DNA of 64,000 bases, taken from Erwinia pyri. GTDB lineage: Bacteria; Pseudomonadota; Gammaproteobacteria; Enterobacterales; Enterobacteriaceae. Each line of letters opens with the position of its first letter. The first letter of the stretch is position 1. Where the stretch lies: positions 62,001-126,000 of the forward strand of contig NZ_CP132354.1 of assembly GCF_030758455.1 (NCBI RefSeq), in the 5' to 3' direction. Below the pieces are notes generated by a model. That model had not been told where the DNA came from. It saw only the letters and a list, made by a program, of their open reading frames with translations, and ran no database searches. The position numbers and the translations under genes are program-made. Positions 17,806 through 26,971 of this stretch are shown here, in pieces.

Positions 17806-19005
17806 TTAGACAAATCTGTTTCTGCCTGCCTGCCATGCAAAATAAGCCTGAACCAGGGAAATCAGAAGCATACACATGAGGGTGGAACCCCAGGTACGGG
17901 TATGGCCATGCAGTATGCCTGCGAGGTAGGGCCCCAGAGCCCCAATCAGATAACCAATGCACTGTGCCTTACCGGACAGCTGACCCGCCTGGCTGTGTTC
18001 CCGGGCTCTCAGTCCAAAAAGCGTAAGACAGGTGACCATAGACATACCCGCGCCGATTCCTGCAAGGACAAGCCATATTACTGAAAAGTCAGGCATCATC
18101 AGAAGACCAGCAACGCCGGAGGTGATGAATAATGAACATACCACCCCCAGCAAACGCTGATCCTTCAGACGGGCAATGAATACGGCAGTGGAAAGATTAG
18201 CGACTACGGCAACGGCCTGATAGATGAACAGATGGAAACCTGCCGCAGATGAGCTGACGCCATGTTCATTCGCCATTGAAGGATACCAGTCAATAAGCGT
18301 GTAAAACACCATCGTATGCAGGGCCATAAACATTGAAACGTACCATGCCACACCGCTTTTCCAGACAGAGCGTGTACCCTGCACAGTAGATTTCACGGGT
18401 GAGTCAGCTTGATCATCTGCTCTCGCGCATACTTTCATCCACACGATAAGAGCAAGGGCTGCAGGTATTACCCAGATACCCACTGACACTCTCCATGTCG
18501 TACTGCTGAGTTCTGACAACGGGGCGGCAATACCGCTTGATAACGCTGCGGTCAGAGCCATCGTGGCAGCGTACAGCCCTACACAGCGTGCGGCATGATC
18601 CGGGAAATCCCGTTTGACTAATGGCACAACCAGGACGTTCGCAACGGCTATGCCCAGACCGATAAGGGATGTCCCTGTCCATAACCCCATGACTCCGAAG
18701 AACGAGCGCGTAAGACATCCTGCAGCGATTAACGCAAGCGCGGCTAAAAGAGCTTTCTCAAGGCCTGTTTTGCGGGTGAGCACGGGCGCAAAGGGGGAGG
18801 CAAGGGCAAAAATAAGTAAAGGCAGCGCGTTAAGTAATCCTGTGTAGGCACCTGTTAAGTTAAACGAGGCTGCAATCTCATGAAGAACCGGCCCCACAGC
18901 GGTTATTGGCGCTCTCAGGTTAGACGCTATAAGCAGAACACCGATGAAGGTCAATGAAAAAAGGGGATTTTTAGCGAGAGAGTTCTTATCTGATATGACA
19001 GACAT
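17806..19005 (-). CDS. CynX/NimT-family MFS transporter
   Basis: A 12-helix major-facilitator transporter of 399 residues. The N-terminal GVLLIASNLRAPITAVGPVL and the following NLTGAYTGLLNALPLLIFAL are typical of the cyanate/2-nitroimidazole (CynX, YeaN/NimT) branch. ATG at 19005. A strong terminator follows. The family exports or imports small anionic or nitro compounds; the substrate here is unknown. Confidence 0.85.
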   Translation of the reverse strand: MSVISDKNSLAKNPLFSLTFIGVLLIASNLRAPITAVGPVLHEIAASFNLTGAYTGLLNALPLLIFALASPFAPVLTRKTGLEKALLAALALIAAGCLTRSFFGVMGLWTGTSLIGLGIAVANVLVVPLVKRDFPDHAARCVGLYAATMALTAALSSGIAAPLSELSSTTWRVSVGIWVIPAALALIVWMKVCARADDQADSPVKSTVQGTRSVWKSGVAWYVSMFMALHTMVFYTLIDWYPSMANEHGVSSSAAGFHLFIYQAVAVVANLSTAVFIARLKDQRLLGVVCSLFITSGVAGLLMMPDFSVIWLVLAGIGAGMSMVTCLTLFGLRAREHSQAGQLSGKAQCIGYLIGALGPYLAGILHGHTRTWGSTLMCMLLISLVQAYFAWQAGRNRFV

Positions 19006-19501
19006 ACTGAGTCAACCCTGCAAATACGATGCGTTGATATGATCGTAATTTATGCGTTGGTTGACGTTAACGCTTACGCAATTCAGATAGGCTGAAATGT
19101 CTGACGCAGAGGGTACCGAAGCCATTCCTTACTGTCAATACACGCGTCTGCGATGATACTTTTCATGTATTGAAACCTGCACCTCCGGACCTTATGGGAA
19201 TGCTCTTTATACCGGTGCTCACGAATTTTGTGTACAGATCCCCCTCTGTGAAATTCCAGACAGGTTTGTGAACGTCATTGAGAAAGTTATGACCTCCCAC
19301 AAAGGGGAAGGTTTTAATCAATATATCTCTGCACCACGTATACCATTTTTTGTAGCGCAGTTTTCCTGGTAAGCTGAGCATCCGGTTTTTCTTGCAGTGG
19401 GCATGATCAGTTCAGGATGATGCAAGACAATTTTCAGACTGTTCATGTTTGCAACGCTTACCTGAGTAGTTAGAATCTGGTTTTTTATGGGGACAGACGC
19501 T
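19006..19501. other. Intergenic region with a possible protein fragment
   Basis: A plus-strand frame without start codon (about 19149-19370) reads SGPYGNALYTGAHEFCVQIP and ends FFVAQFSW. It has protein-like composition, but I do not recognise it; probably a gene remnant. Confidence 0.3.
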
Positions 19502-19849
19502 ATGAAAAATGTGGTGCTGAGCATGCTTGCTAAAATTTCACATATTGATGCAAACATGAAACAGCTGACTGCTCGTATTGAGGCACAGTCCCTGATGATC
19601 AGTGCGCTTGTTCTGGCTGTGAGCAAGCATGGCGGCGTAACAGAGATGATTGAAAACGCTAATAAGGCCATCAACACGGTAATTGACTCAGCTGAATCCG
19701 ACGCATTGCTTAAATCAGACGCGACAATTTTGTTGGGCGAATTACAGGGCCTGCTGACTATCTCCAGAGCGGTCGATAATGCGGATGATGAAATTAACCG
19801 CGAAGTTCTTGATGAACTGACTGGTTCTGCATATCCTGGCGGACATTGA
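19502..19849 (+). CDS. IraP-like anti-adapter protein (RpoS stabiliser)
   Basis: The product is 115 residues. The N-terminus MKNVVLSMLAKISHIDANMK with QLTARIEAQSLMISAL follows the E. coli IraP pattern (MKN, coiled coil, Q/R-x-EA stretch). IraP binds the adapter RssB and so protects sigma-S from ClpXP. The protein is longer than chromosomal IraP (about 86 residues). ATG 19502 is preferred over 19487 because GGGGACA lies before it. A horizontally acquired IraP would raise the general stress response of the host. The family call is moderate. Confidence 0.6.
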   Translation: MKNVVLSMLAKISHIDANMKQLTARIEAQSLMISALVLAVSKHGGVTEMIENANKAINTVIDSAESDALLKSDATILLGELQGLLTISRAVDNADDEINREVLDELTGSAYPGGH

Positions 19850-20471
19850 AATATCGGGCGGTAATGAACCGGATTTTAAACGCGCATATTTTAATCGGAC
19901 AGTTGTGCTCCATTCTTACTGCGGTTAAGCCGGCAGTACAGGTTCATCCCTGCCCTTTACCCGCCTCTGAGCATCTCTGCCATGACAGGATGCATTTCGC
20001 AGGCCCGGCAAAGTTGAAGACCATCACACATGTTGTCAGCGCAACTGGCAGTAAAGAACGAGAGAATCTGCCATCTTGACGGGCGAACCAGCAGAGAAGC
20101 TCAGAATAACTCGTTATTCCCGAGCTCACAGCACAAAGCGGACATTAACATCAAAATTTTAAGGCTTTTAATTTCCCGGCGTTGCCGGCTCAGATGGCGC
20201 GCTTTCAGATCAACCCCAGCAGCGGGCCAGCAGCAGCGCGTTCACTGGCCATAGAAAGGTTCGGCCGCTGAGGACAGGGCTGGCAATGATGCTTCATGTT
20301 TTCACGCCCGCTGGCCCGGGTAGCAAGGCGGCTCAGGCATGTCCAGTATCTGTAACAGACCTCGCCAGCGATAAAGCCTGGCATCACCAGCCCAAACTGT
20401 TATAAAACAGCGTTGAAAATATAGACTGTAATATATATTCTTTATAAATTGTAATTCATAAAGGTGGGCCT
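19850..20471. other. Region without a supported gene
   Basis: Short opposite-strand frames exist, but none has a credible ribosome site or recognisable sequence. Confidence 0.4.
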
Positions 20472-20831
20472 GTGTGGATTGTTGAAACCACGGATTTGTT
20501 CTCTGAATAGTTGGAAGAGCAGTACAGGGCAATGCAGCTGGACGTTATTGCCGCACTGAATCTTCTGAAGCAGGACGGTCCATACCTCGGGCGGCCGCAT
20601 GTCGATACGCTGTACGGCTCGAAAATCCCCAACATGAAAGAGCTCAGAGTTCAGAGCAACGGCCGACCTGTAAGAGGATTCTTTGTATTTGATCCCCTGC
20701 GCAAAGCCATCATCCTTTGCGCGGGTAACAAAGAAGGCGCTGATGAAAAGCGTTTCTACAAAACCATGATTAAAACGGCTGAAAGCGAGTATCACCGACA
20801 CCTGGACCAACTGAAACGGAGTGGAAAATGA
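20472..20831 (+). pseudogene. HigB-type (RelE superfamily) toxin interrupted by an amber codon
   Basis: From GTG 20472 the frame reads VWIVETTDLFSE, TAG, LEEQYRAM, then LGRPHVDTLYGSKIPNMKEL, GFFVFDPLRKAIILCAG and KRFYKTMI. This is the complete HigB/Gp49-like toxin fold (about 119 residues), with an amber codon at 20508-20510 where related proteins have Trp (LFSEWL). The downstream part stays open. Unless the stop is suppressed or a downstream start is used, the toxin lacks its first strand. Its stop overlaps the antitoxin start (ATGA). Confidence 0.8.
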
Positions 20832-21127
20832 AAACGCTGGATGATCTGATGGCTGATTTGACACCCCAGGAACTGACTCAGGTGAATGATAAAGTTGCAG
20901 AAATGCGGCTTGATTCTCAGTTGTATAAACTTCGCGAGGCACTGGCTAAAACGCAGAAGCAGCAGGCAGAAGCTATGGGGATCGCACAATCCTCCGTGGC
21001 GGCTATCGAAGGGCGTGGCGAGGATCTGAAAATCGCGACGCTCAAACGATATGTTGAAGCGCTCGGCGGCCAGCTAACTATCGGTATCAATATGCCCGGT
21101 GGCGAGCACGTCGATTTCACACTCTAA
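20828..21127 (+). CDS. HigA-type Xre-family antitoxin
   Basis: The product is 99 residues with an HTH (TQKQQAEAMGIAQSSVAAIE, then GRGEDLKIATLKRYVEALGG) in the C-terminal half and an N-terminal toxin-binding part. It overlaps the toxin gene by four bases, the usual toxin-first HigBA order with translational coupling. The protein looks intact even though the toxin carries a stop. It likely represses its own operon. Confidence 0.85.
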   Translation: MKTLDDLMADLTPQELTQVNDKVAEMRLDSQLYKLREALAKTQKQQAEAMGIAQSSVAAIEGRGEDLKIATLKRYVEALGGQLTIGINMPGGEHVDFTL

Positions 21128-21821
21128 CTGTCCCCCGTAAGTGTGGTCGCCTGGCGATACGGTGTCCCCCGTAAAAGCTGGGGCTAACGTACCGGTTATT
21201 CCCCAGCGCCTGCGCTTCCTCTCTCCTTAGCTCTGTCTCACGGTCTGCTTTCTTTACTTAATGCTGCTGTGCGACAGCTGCTCCTCTTTCGCTGCCGGTG
21301 GCGCTGTGCGGCGCTGTAACTTATGCAATGAGCGGCTGGCAAAAAATCCCGGTAAATGGCTTCCAGGGTTTTATCAATCTGAAAATTACGGGCTGGGTGG
21401 GCATTTCCATTACCCGCCGAGTGGTCCCGATGTCTAGCATGCGCGAATCTATGTGCTGCTGTTATGCGCCGTGCTGCTGGCGATGCTGTTGTAGCATAGA
21501 ATTTTTAGCTGCTAACAGGTATGCTGTTGGTTCTTTCCGGCTCTGCCGGGCTTAACTGATGAATGCCATGCCGAGTACAGTGGATCAGGCAGCGTACCCT
21601 GACCAGAGTGGGCGTGTCATGCAGGTGCGGCAATGAAGAAAAACCGCTTTCAGGCAGAAAATAATGCTGAATACGGATTGACTCCTTGCGCGCAAAATCA
21701 GCCGTATTGGGTCATGGCGAGCTCTGGGCAGCATGGTGGCAACTCAGATATGAGGAAGGAGCGGAAGTTTACAATTGCTCCTACAGTTGATGAAGGCATT
21801 AATAACATCGCGATGTATCTA
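21128..21821. other. Region without a supported gene
   Basis: Frames at about 21298-21555 and 21633-21884 lack ribosome sites and look non-coding (the first is rich in Cys and Trp). Nothing else recognisable. Confidence 0.4.
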
Positions 21822-22037
21822 TCATCGGAGAGCAGGCCATTCTTTCCTTATAGCCTGTGCGGCATCTCGGAGCACTCCCTTTAGCCTGATGTCCCCTACT
21901 CTTTGCCTTTTTGACTCCAGATAGTGCAGTATATTCTCCCGACTTAGGGGAATCCCCTCCCGCATAATCATAATCACAGCCTCACCCAGCTCAGTCTCAA
22001 TTAAAGCGGCCCTTTCTCCATTCCTGACAGGTTTCAC
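21822..22037 (-). CDS. Small protein resembling YmgB/AriR biofilm regulators
   Basis: The product is 71 residues from GTG 22037. The pattern ELGEAVIMIMREGIPLSREN with ILHYLESKRQ resembles the helical YmgB/AriR family (small regulators linked to RcsB, acid resistance and biofilm). A weak GAGAG lies upstream. The match is by pattern only; it could equally be an unrelated small plasmid protein. Confidence 0.4.
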   Translation of the reverse strand: MKPVRNGERAALIETELGEAVIMIMREGIPLSRENILHYLESKRQRVGDIRLKGVLRDAAQAIRKEWPALR

Positions 22038-22271
22038 AGCTGGCTCTCAATTTTGCGAAATCCTGACCATATCACGGGCCGTGCTCCTGAACTATATCCG
22101 TGAGGCTCAACTAATGGATCATTAAGGCTAACCTAACTCCTGACCAGAAAAATCTGAAGTTTGCAAACGTGAGAATATCCCTACAGTAATCGCCATTGGT
22201 GCCGGTTAGGTTAGATAAACTACACAAGCAGATGATCGCATGTGTAGTGCAAGAGTAATTTTGATTCCTTT

Positions 22272-22296
22272 CCCGACCATGACGGTCGGGCTTTTT
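22272..22296 (+). terminator. Rho-independent terminator
   Basis: The stem CCCGACC/GGTCGGG is followed by CTTTTTG. Confidence 0.8.
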
Positions 22297-22558
22297 GCGT
22301 GATTTACTGGCAATTAAATTGCATAACATGCCTTATCGTCACGATAAAAATTGCTGGCTTTCCAAAGATTACCAGGCTGATATCTTCCGCATGCGTGTTT
22401 CTTTTGTACGCGGATTTCTTTGCTATTCTGAACTTCAGAAGCTGGCCTTTTAGCCGGTTTTTTATACCTCGGTCTGCACATTCTAGCTGACCTGTCTGCG
22501 GACTACTAAACTTACATCTCATGCACAAGCACCTGTAGAGATGCGGTGTCCGAAGCTT

Positions 22559-22580
22559 GCCCCGTCGCCGGGGCTTTTTT
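22559..22580 (+). terminator. Rho-independent terminator
   Basis: The stem GCCCCG/CGGGGC has a TCGC loop and is followed by six T. Confidence 0.8.
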
Positions 22581-22639
22581 GTCGGTAACCGGGCTTATCT
22601 GGTCATGAGATATCATCTGACGTATTTGCATCAATTCAG

Positions 22640-22848
22640 CTAAGAAGTACATGATACTTCTTCCGTAAAGGTAGAGCTTCCGCCTTTTCACTCGTTGCTC
22701 CATCGATATCAACTGCGTCTTGCAGGGTGTCTCGCCGCAAACTCGCTTCCGTTAACAGCACATCCTTCATAGATAAATTGGCATTGATTGCGGCTTTCTT
22801 TTGAATAGAATTTTCCCCAATGCCGCCAGAACAAACAGATGCACTCAA
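22640..22848 (-). pseudogene. Phage tail-fibre assembly protein fragment
   Basis: The minus-strand frame contains LRRDTLQDAVDIDGATSEKA and RKKYHVLL, the typical C-terminal part of caudoviral tail-fibre assembly chaperones (LQDAVD...AT..E...W.KYRVLL). The N-terminus is missing and the last residues are changed. It lies directly after a decayed tail-fibre gene, the usual order in phages. Confidence 0.65.
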
Positions 22849-22849
22849 G

Positions 22850-23339
22850 CGGAATACTGAGCCACCAGTGTTCGCGCGGGACTGGGTATAACGTTTCCGT
22901 CCTTAACCGTCCCGGCGCCCTCTTCAGAGCCCATAGGCCTGCAGGTTTGTGAACAATCCTTTGGCAAGCCCCCTACGGCTCCGCCTGCACCGAAAGATGC
23001 ATAACCGGATCCTGCCTGATCCCGCCCCCCCCGCCACAAAGGCATTCAATGATAATTTTTTTGTCCCTGGCATTGGTGTGTAATTACCCGATAATATGAA
23101 AATCTGTGCATTCAAAAGAACCCAGCATCTATTAGTGATTTCATTGCTGCCAGTAGCTGAATAATGCTGTCTTTACTTAAAGATAATCCGGCAGCTGCCA
23201 TCTATTCCAGGACTGAATCGAAAAAGTCAGCATCAAGGGCAGTCGGAAGCTCACCTGTCTGAGGCTCCCCGCCTGTAAAGCCATTTTTGCCCGCGCCAAA
23301 TTTGTCCGGCTGCGCGGTAGATGTGTCTACGCGATACAT
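22850..23339 (-). pseudogene. Phage tail-fibre protein, internally deleted and broken
   Basis: From ATG 23339 the frame reads MYRVDTSTAQPDKFGAGKNG then FTGGEPQTGELPTALDADFF, the standard start of Mu/P2-like tail fibres. An in-frame TAG follows DSVLE, after which LSLSKDSIIQLLAAMKSL continues the family pattern. The middle is gone. A C-terminal tip piece (FILSGNYTPMPGTKKLSLNA, then glycine-rich sequence in another frame after a run of G near 23025) follows. This is a prophage relic. Confidence 0.75.
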
Positions 23340-23639
23340 TGTTACTCCAGGTATCTGAAAATAACGTAAGTATGGGAAGGTGCCAGCTTGTAGAGTGTGC
23401 ATTCTGCAACCGTGTCGCCCTAGGTGCGGAGATTGTCGTTGCAGTTTCTGATAGCTGTCATGAGGGGTATCTGTGTAACGGTCGGCATACTCACCTGCCA
23501 GTAGTAACGCCAGTCATCGCTGTAGAGAGAGTCAGGCAGTCAAAAAGGCATGTGAACTGGCTTTTTTTCTAACCGGTTATGGTCACTGAGAGCCGTTGTG
23601 AAAGTGGCTCTCAGCTTAACGCGTTAGTGATTGAGCTGG

Positions 23640-23804
23640 TTATGCTGCCAGGCTGCGCTGTCCTTCAATCAGTGACTGGCGATGGTTGCGATCAAACATG
23701 CCAGTTAATTCCTCCCTGCGCTTGTCATAGTCCCAGCCCAAGCCGGTGAAGACAGTATCAGCACACTGAAGCTCAGCGACGTGCTGAAGATATATGCCAT
23801 GTGG
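23640..23804 (-). pseudogene. Small phage reading frame without start codon
   Basis: The frame SPHGIYLQHVAELQCADTVF continues to GWDYDKRREELTGMFDRNHR and stops at 23640. It is the better-preserved relative of 6109-6240 but has no start codon in this copy. Unknown function. Confidence 0.4.
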
Positions 23805-23974
23805 TGATCAATGGGCCGGGTCTGGATTGCAGTGATTGCCATACCTATGAACCAGTAAAATGTGGCTGACCCCTGATAATTCCATTTTTGCACAAAATTT
23901 ACGCATCACTCTATGGCCAAACGACGCCGTTAGGATTATTCATAACTCCACTACCATGGATTAAGTTTGAGGCT

Positions 23975-24205
23975 ATGCCAGTATTACAATTGATATGTCC
24001 AGAATGCGGATGTGACCGGTTCACTTCATCTGCAAAATCTTCCAGAGATGAATGCGTTGCCAGTATCCGGTGCGAGAAATGTTCAGCAACGGTCCCTGTC
24101 GATGATGTTGTCTGGTACCAGAATGAGTTCATTGCTCCAGGACTTCAGGCGTTAGAAGACAACGTTTCTTTCACCAGTGCTTTTTACCTTATTCCGGGGT
24201 CATAG
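23975..24205 (+). CDS. Small zinc-ribbon protein (phage-type), second copy
   Basis: The product is 76 residues, nearly identical to the 6420-6650 product: MPVLQLICPECGCDRF, then IRCEKCSATVPVDDVVWYQ. All four zinc-ligand cysteines are kept, and one extra Cys appears (RDECVAS). The same TTGAGG lies before the ATG. Retention of an intact frame beside a broken acb2 copy suggests it is either recently duplicated or under selection. Confidence 0.65.
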   Translation: MPVLQLICPECGCDRFTSSAKSSRDECVASIRCEKCSATVPVDDVVWYQNEFIAPGLQALEDNVSFTSAFYLIPGS

Positions 24206-24246
24206 TTCATCATCAGGCGTACTCGCAAATGCGCCCTGTGATAACC

Positions 24247-24472
24247 TCAGTAATTGCCGTCCGGCAGAGTTACAGTTCGACACGCTGACATGCAAGCTTT
24301 CTGCATTACGGTTTTCGCCATGGCCACCCACTGTGGGTCTGCGCCTGTTTTTTAACAGTATCCAGCAAGGGAATGAAAATGGCGGCTTACATCCCTGAGC
24401 CGGTTTATCTTGCCAGTCTCACCGTGTGAAAGTGTCCAATACCCTTAACGGTGCTGCCGTCCCGGGGTTTTT
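24247..24472 (-). pseudogene. Acb2/Tad1-like gene, frameshifted and 5'-truncated
   Basis: Pieces in three frames recover KINRLRDVSRHF, WVAMAKTVMQKACMSACRTV and TLPD, aligned to the intact gene at 6692-6928. At least two indels are present, and the first about 10 codons are replaced by a sequence resembling an IS3-type end. Confidence 0.7.
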
Positions 24473-24503
24473 TGAATCGCCACGGGTTTAACGGACACCT
24501 CTG

Positions 24504-24692
24504 GAACGCACCAATGAACGCAGACATGAAGCTAAGCTCAAAGGCATACGATTCGGCCGCAAACATACCATAAACAGGGCTATCGTTCTCGCACTCCATA
24601 GCAAAGGATCCGGGGCAATTCCAATTTCACGTCAAATTGGAATTGCGCGATCAACCGTCTATAAAATTATCTCTGAAGCGAGAGAAGAATAA
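24504..24692 (+). pseudogene. Serine resolvase (TnpR) C-terminal stub
   Basis: The frame [20 protein letters not shown], then [17 protein letters not shown] and TAA, is the end of the catalytic domain plus the DNA-binding HTH of Tn3-type resolvases and invertases. The N-terminal catalytic part with the active Ser is absent. Together with the 38-bp end at 26401-26438 it marks a broken Tn3-family transposon around the SDR/TetR pair. Confidence 0.75.
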
Positions 24693-24821
24693 TTAATGCT
24701 CTGGATAATATCAAAATACGCCCTAATTATCTTAGAGTACTGTATCCAAAAGCGTTCGCGACACCAAGAACGAAAGAAAGGGGGGACGAATCTCCCCCGG
24801 CCAGCAAAAAAGTGATCCGTA

Positions 24822-25565
24822 TCAAACAGCTACGTAGCCGCCATCTACGAACAGTTCTTCACCGCCGACAAAGCTGCTTTCATCAGAAGCCAGGAACATG
24901 ACCGCCTTTGCAATTTCTTCGGTTCTGGCGAGCCTGCCGAATGGGATCGCTTGCTGCATCCACGCTTCCGAACCTTCATTGTTTTGCAGATAGGTCTGCA
25001 TCGCGGGGGTCAACACCATTCCAGGAGAAACGACATTTACCCGGATACCCTGACTTTTCAGATCGGTAGTCCATGTGCGCGCAAGCGAGCGGATCGCCGC
25101 CTTCGTTGCACTATAAATGGAAAGATTTGCAAAACCCTTGCTGCCTGCACCTGAGCCGGTCAGGATGATGCTGCCGCCAGCGGTCATCAGCGGCAGCGCT
25201 TTCTGCACGGTGAAGACAGTCCCTTTCACGTTAATGCCGAACACACGATCAAAGTGTTCTTCCTCAATGCCACCAATCGGTGCTGATTCCGATATTCCTG
25301 CGTTGGCAAAAACCATATCCACACGGCCTTTTTCCTGCTGAATCTGCGCGTACAGGCGATCAAGGTCAGCCAGATTACTGACATCGCCTTGTACGCCCAC
25401 GACACCGTACCCGATTTCCTTTAAGGCTTCATCCAGTCGGTCTTGCCGGCGACCAGTGATGTAGATGTGAGCGCCTTGCTCGGCGAAGGATTTGGCAGTG
25501 GTCAGACCGATGCCGTCCGTGCCGCCAGTGACGAGCACCACCCTGTTCTCAAACCGTTTTGTCAT
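24822..25565 (-). CDS. Short-chain dehydrogenase/reductase
   Basis: A classical SDR of 247 residues, an NAD(P)-dependent oxidoreductase. It has the cofactor motif TGGTDGIG near the N-terminus, NAGIS, a catalytic Ser in LTGSGAGS and the YSATK active site, plus the C-terminal GGEELFVDGG. ATG 25565 (MTKRFENRVVLVTGG) fits the family start; an upstream TTG at 25589 is less likely. It diverges from a TetR gene with a 92-bp gap holding an inverted repeat, so it is probably repressed by that regulator. The substrate is unknown. Confidence 0.88.
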   Translation of the reverse strand: MTKRFENRVVLVTGGTDGIGLTTAKSFAEQGAHIYITGRRQDRLDEALKEIGYGVVGVQGDVSNLADLDRLYAQIQQEKGRVDMVFANAGISESAPIGGIEEEHFDRVFGINVKGTVFTVQKALPLMTAGGSIILTGSGAGSKGFANLSIYSATKAAIRSLARTWTTDLKSQGIRVNVVSPGMVLTPAMQTYLQNNEGSEAWMQQAIPFGRLARTEEIAKAVMFLASDESSFVGGEELFVDGGYVAV

Positions 25566-25587
25566 GTCGCTTACTCGCTTTCGTTTC

Positions 25588-25632
25588 AAATGGAGGGTTG
25601 TTCCACTTATTATATGGAGCTATCCTCCATTT
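25588..25632. promoter_or_regulatory. Putative TetR operator between SDR and regulator
   Basis: AAATGGAGG (25588-25596) and its perfect complement CCTCCATTT (25624-25632) flank the shared promoter region, with an internal ATATGGAG repeat. Confidence 0.5.
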
Positions 25633-25657
25633 ATAAAGTTGCAGCGAGACCACGATT

Positions 25658-26212
25658 TTGACCGATGAAACAACTTTAAGGGCCGACGCCCAACGAAACA
25701 GAGAGCGCATCCTCGCAGCCGCCGAAGAAGTGTTTCTGGAGAAAGGCGCTAGCGCCTCCTTGGACGATGTTGCGAGGTGCGCCGGAGTCGGCATCGGCAC
25801 GCTGTATCGGCGCTTTCCAACACGCGAAGATCTGTTGGCTACGGCCTACAGCCCCCGCTTCCTCACTTTTGCAGAAAACAGCCGTGCCCGAGCTGCAGAA
25901 CTTGGCCCATTAAACGGCTTGCAAGCCTATTTAGAAGAACTGGTTCAACTCACGACTGTCTATCGCGGCCTTGCGTCCTCACTAGGCACTGTTCTCCAGA
26001 TCGGAACGCCGGGTTGCCTCGCAACGAGTGCGGAAGGGGGGCGTCTTCTTGACCAGGCTCAAAAGCTGGGAGCTATTCGGCCTGATGTCACCTTTGGCGA
26101 TCTGGTGTGCATTGCCACGGCCATCTCACTGTGTGCCGAGAACGACATTTCGCCGAAAACACGAATCTCGCATCTGGTGAATCTGTTTGTAAATGGAGCG
26201 GTGGTGAAGTGA
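25658..26212 (+). CDS. TetR/AcrR-family regulator
   Basis: The product is 184 residues. The N-terminal HTH is RILAAAEEVFLEKGASASLD with ARCAGVGIGTLYRRFPTRED; the C-terminal part is a ligand pocket of the TetR_C type. The start is a TTG at 25658, no ATG fitting better. It is divergent from the SDR gene, a common arrangement in which the regulator represses both genes until a toxic substrate binds. Confidence 0.88.
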   Translation: MTDETTLRADAQRNRERILAAAEEVFLEKGASASLDDVARCAGVGIGTLYRRFPTREDLLATAYSPRFLTFAENSRARAAELGPLNGLQAYLEELVQLTTVYRGLASSLGTVLQIGTPGCLATSAEGGRLLDQAQKLGAIRPDVTFGDLVCIATAISLCAENDISPKTRISHLVNLFVNGAVVK

Positions 26213-26400
26213 AGCTAAATAAAAAATTACTCAGATATCTTTCTGAATGGGCATTACACTTTTTTGTGGCGTGATAATTGTCGGCTAATAGTTGATATCA
26301 TTTTCAGGGTAAGCGTCGGTAACCTTTAATCTATATCCCTTAACGTGATTTTTTGTTCCACTGAGCATTAGTCGTTTAAATACTAACAATGAATTACATT

Positions 26401-26438
26401 CTTAGCGTACGTATTCGTTCCATTGGCCCTCAAACCCC
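26401..26438. repeat. 38-bp Tn3-family terminal inverted repeat (element to the left)
   Basis: It reads CTTAGCGTAC at the inner end and CCCC at the outer end (26438). It matches the repeat at 45426-45463, in opposite orientation, at 36 of 38 positions. The ends GGGG and GTACGCTAAG with GGAACGAA between are typical of Tn3-family ends. The body of the element would lie left, towards the resolvase stub and the SDR/TetR genes. Confidence 0.8.
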
Positions 26439-26971
26439 GAGTAGCAATTGCACAGGCACTCTTTCATGAACATGGCTATGATGCAGTCAGTATTGCTGAT
26501 CTGACTCAGGCGCTGAATATCAAGCCGCCAAGTTTTTATGCTGCATATGGCAGTAAGGTTGGGCTGTATGAACGGAGCCTGGAGCGTTATGCGCGGGAGA
26601 GTGCGCTTCCCCTGAACAAATTATTATCAACTGATAAAACTGTTGTGGAAGGCGTGGAAGGTTTGCTGGTAGCAGCCGCCAGACAATATGGCCTTCATAA
26701 ACATCAGCGAGGATGCCTTGTTACCGAAGGCATGCGGGCAGATGACAAAGATGCCCGTGAAGTGGCATGCAGGCTGGCCAGACCGGGAATTACAGCTATA
26801 AATGACTGGCTAATGGCCGTGTGCCCGGAGTCAGCAGACTGTCTTACAGACTTTATCGTGGTAACGCTGAAAGGATTATCTGCTGCTGCGTATCAGGGCA
26901 TGCCACAACGCAGACTGGTAGAAACGGCAAAAATAGCTGCACAGGTTGTAGCTACACATATCAATCCCTGA
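26423..26971 (+). CDS. TetR-family regulator with transposon-derived start
   Basis: The product is 182 residues. HTH: ALFHEHGYDAVSIADLTQAL, then KPPSFYAAYGSKVGLYERSL, of the branch that usually begins with about 10 more residues. The only available start, TTG 26423, lies inside the 38-bp Tn3-type repeat, so residues 1-6 (MALKPR region) are transposon-encoded. The original N-terminus was cut by the insertion. Whether it is still expressed and functional is uncertain. No adjacent target gene is obvious. Confidence 0.7.
   Translation: MALKPRVAIAQALFHEHGYDAVSIADLTQALNIKPPSFYAAYGSKVGLYERSLERYARESALPLNKLLSTDKTVVEGVEGLLVAAARQYGLHKHQRGCLVTEGMRADDKDAREVACRLARPGITAINDWLMAVCPESADCLTDFIVVTLKGLSAAAYQGMPQRRLVETAKIAAQVVATHINP

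Larger units (their letters stand above)
22038..22639. other. Intergenic region with two terminators, possible small RNA
   Basis: No supported gene. Two strong plus-strand terminators (22272-22296 and 22559-22580) without an obvious coding region upstream suggest one or two small transcripts starting near 22100 and 22300. No promoter was firmly identified. Confidence 0.35.
23590..24472. repeat. Prophage-derived direct repeat, copy 2 (partner 6038-6905)
   Basis: Diverged second copy in the same orientation. Here the acb2-like gene is frameshifted and its 5' end is cut off by an IS-end-like sequence at about 24474. Confidence 0.85.

Noticed and set aside
21298..21884. Two plus-strand frames of about 85 codons
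   Set aside because: Unusual Cys/Trp-rich composition in the first, no ribosome site for either and no family resemblance; left as non-coding.
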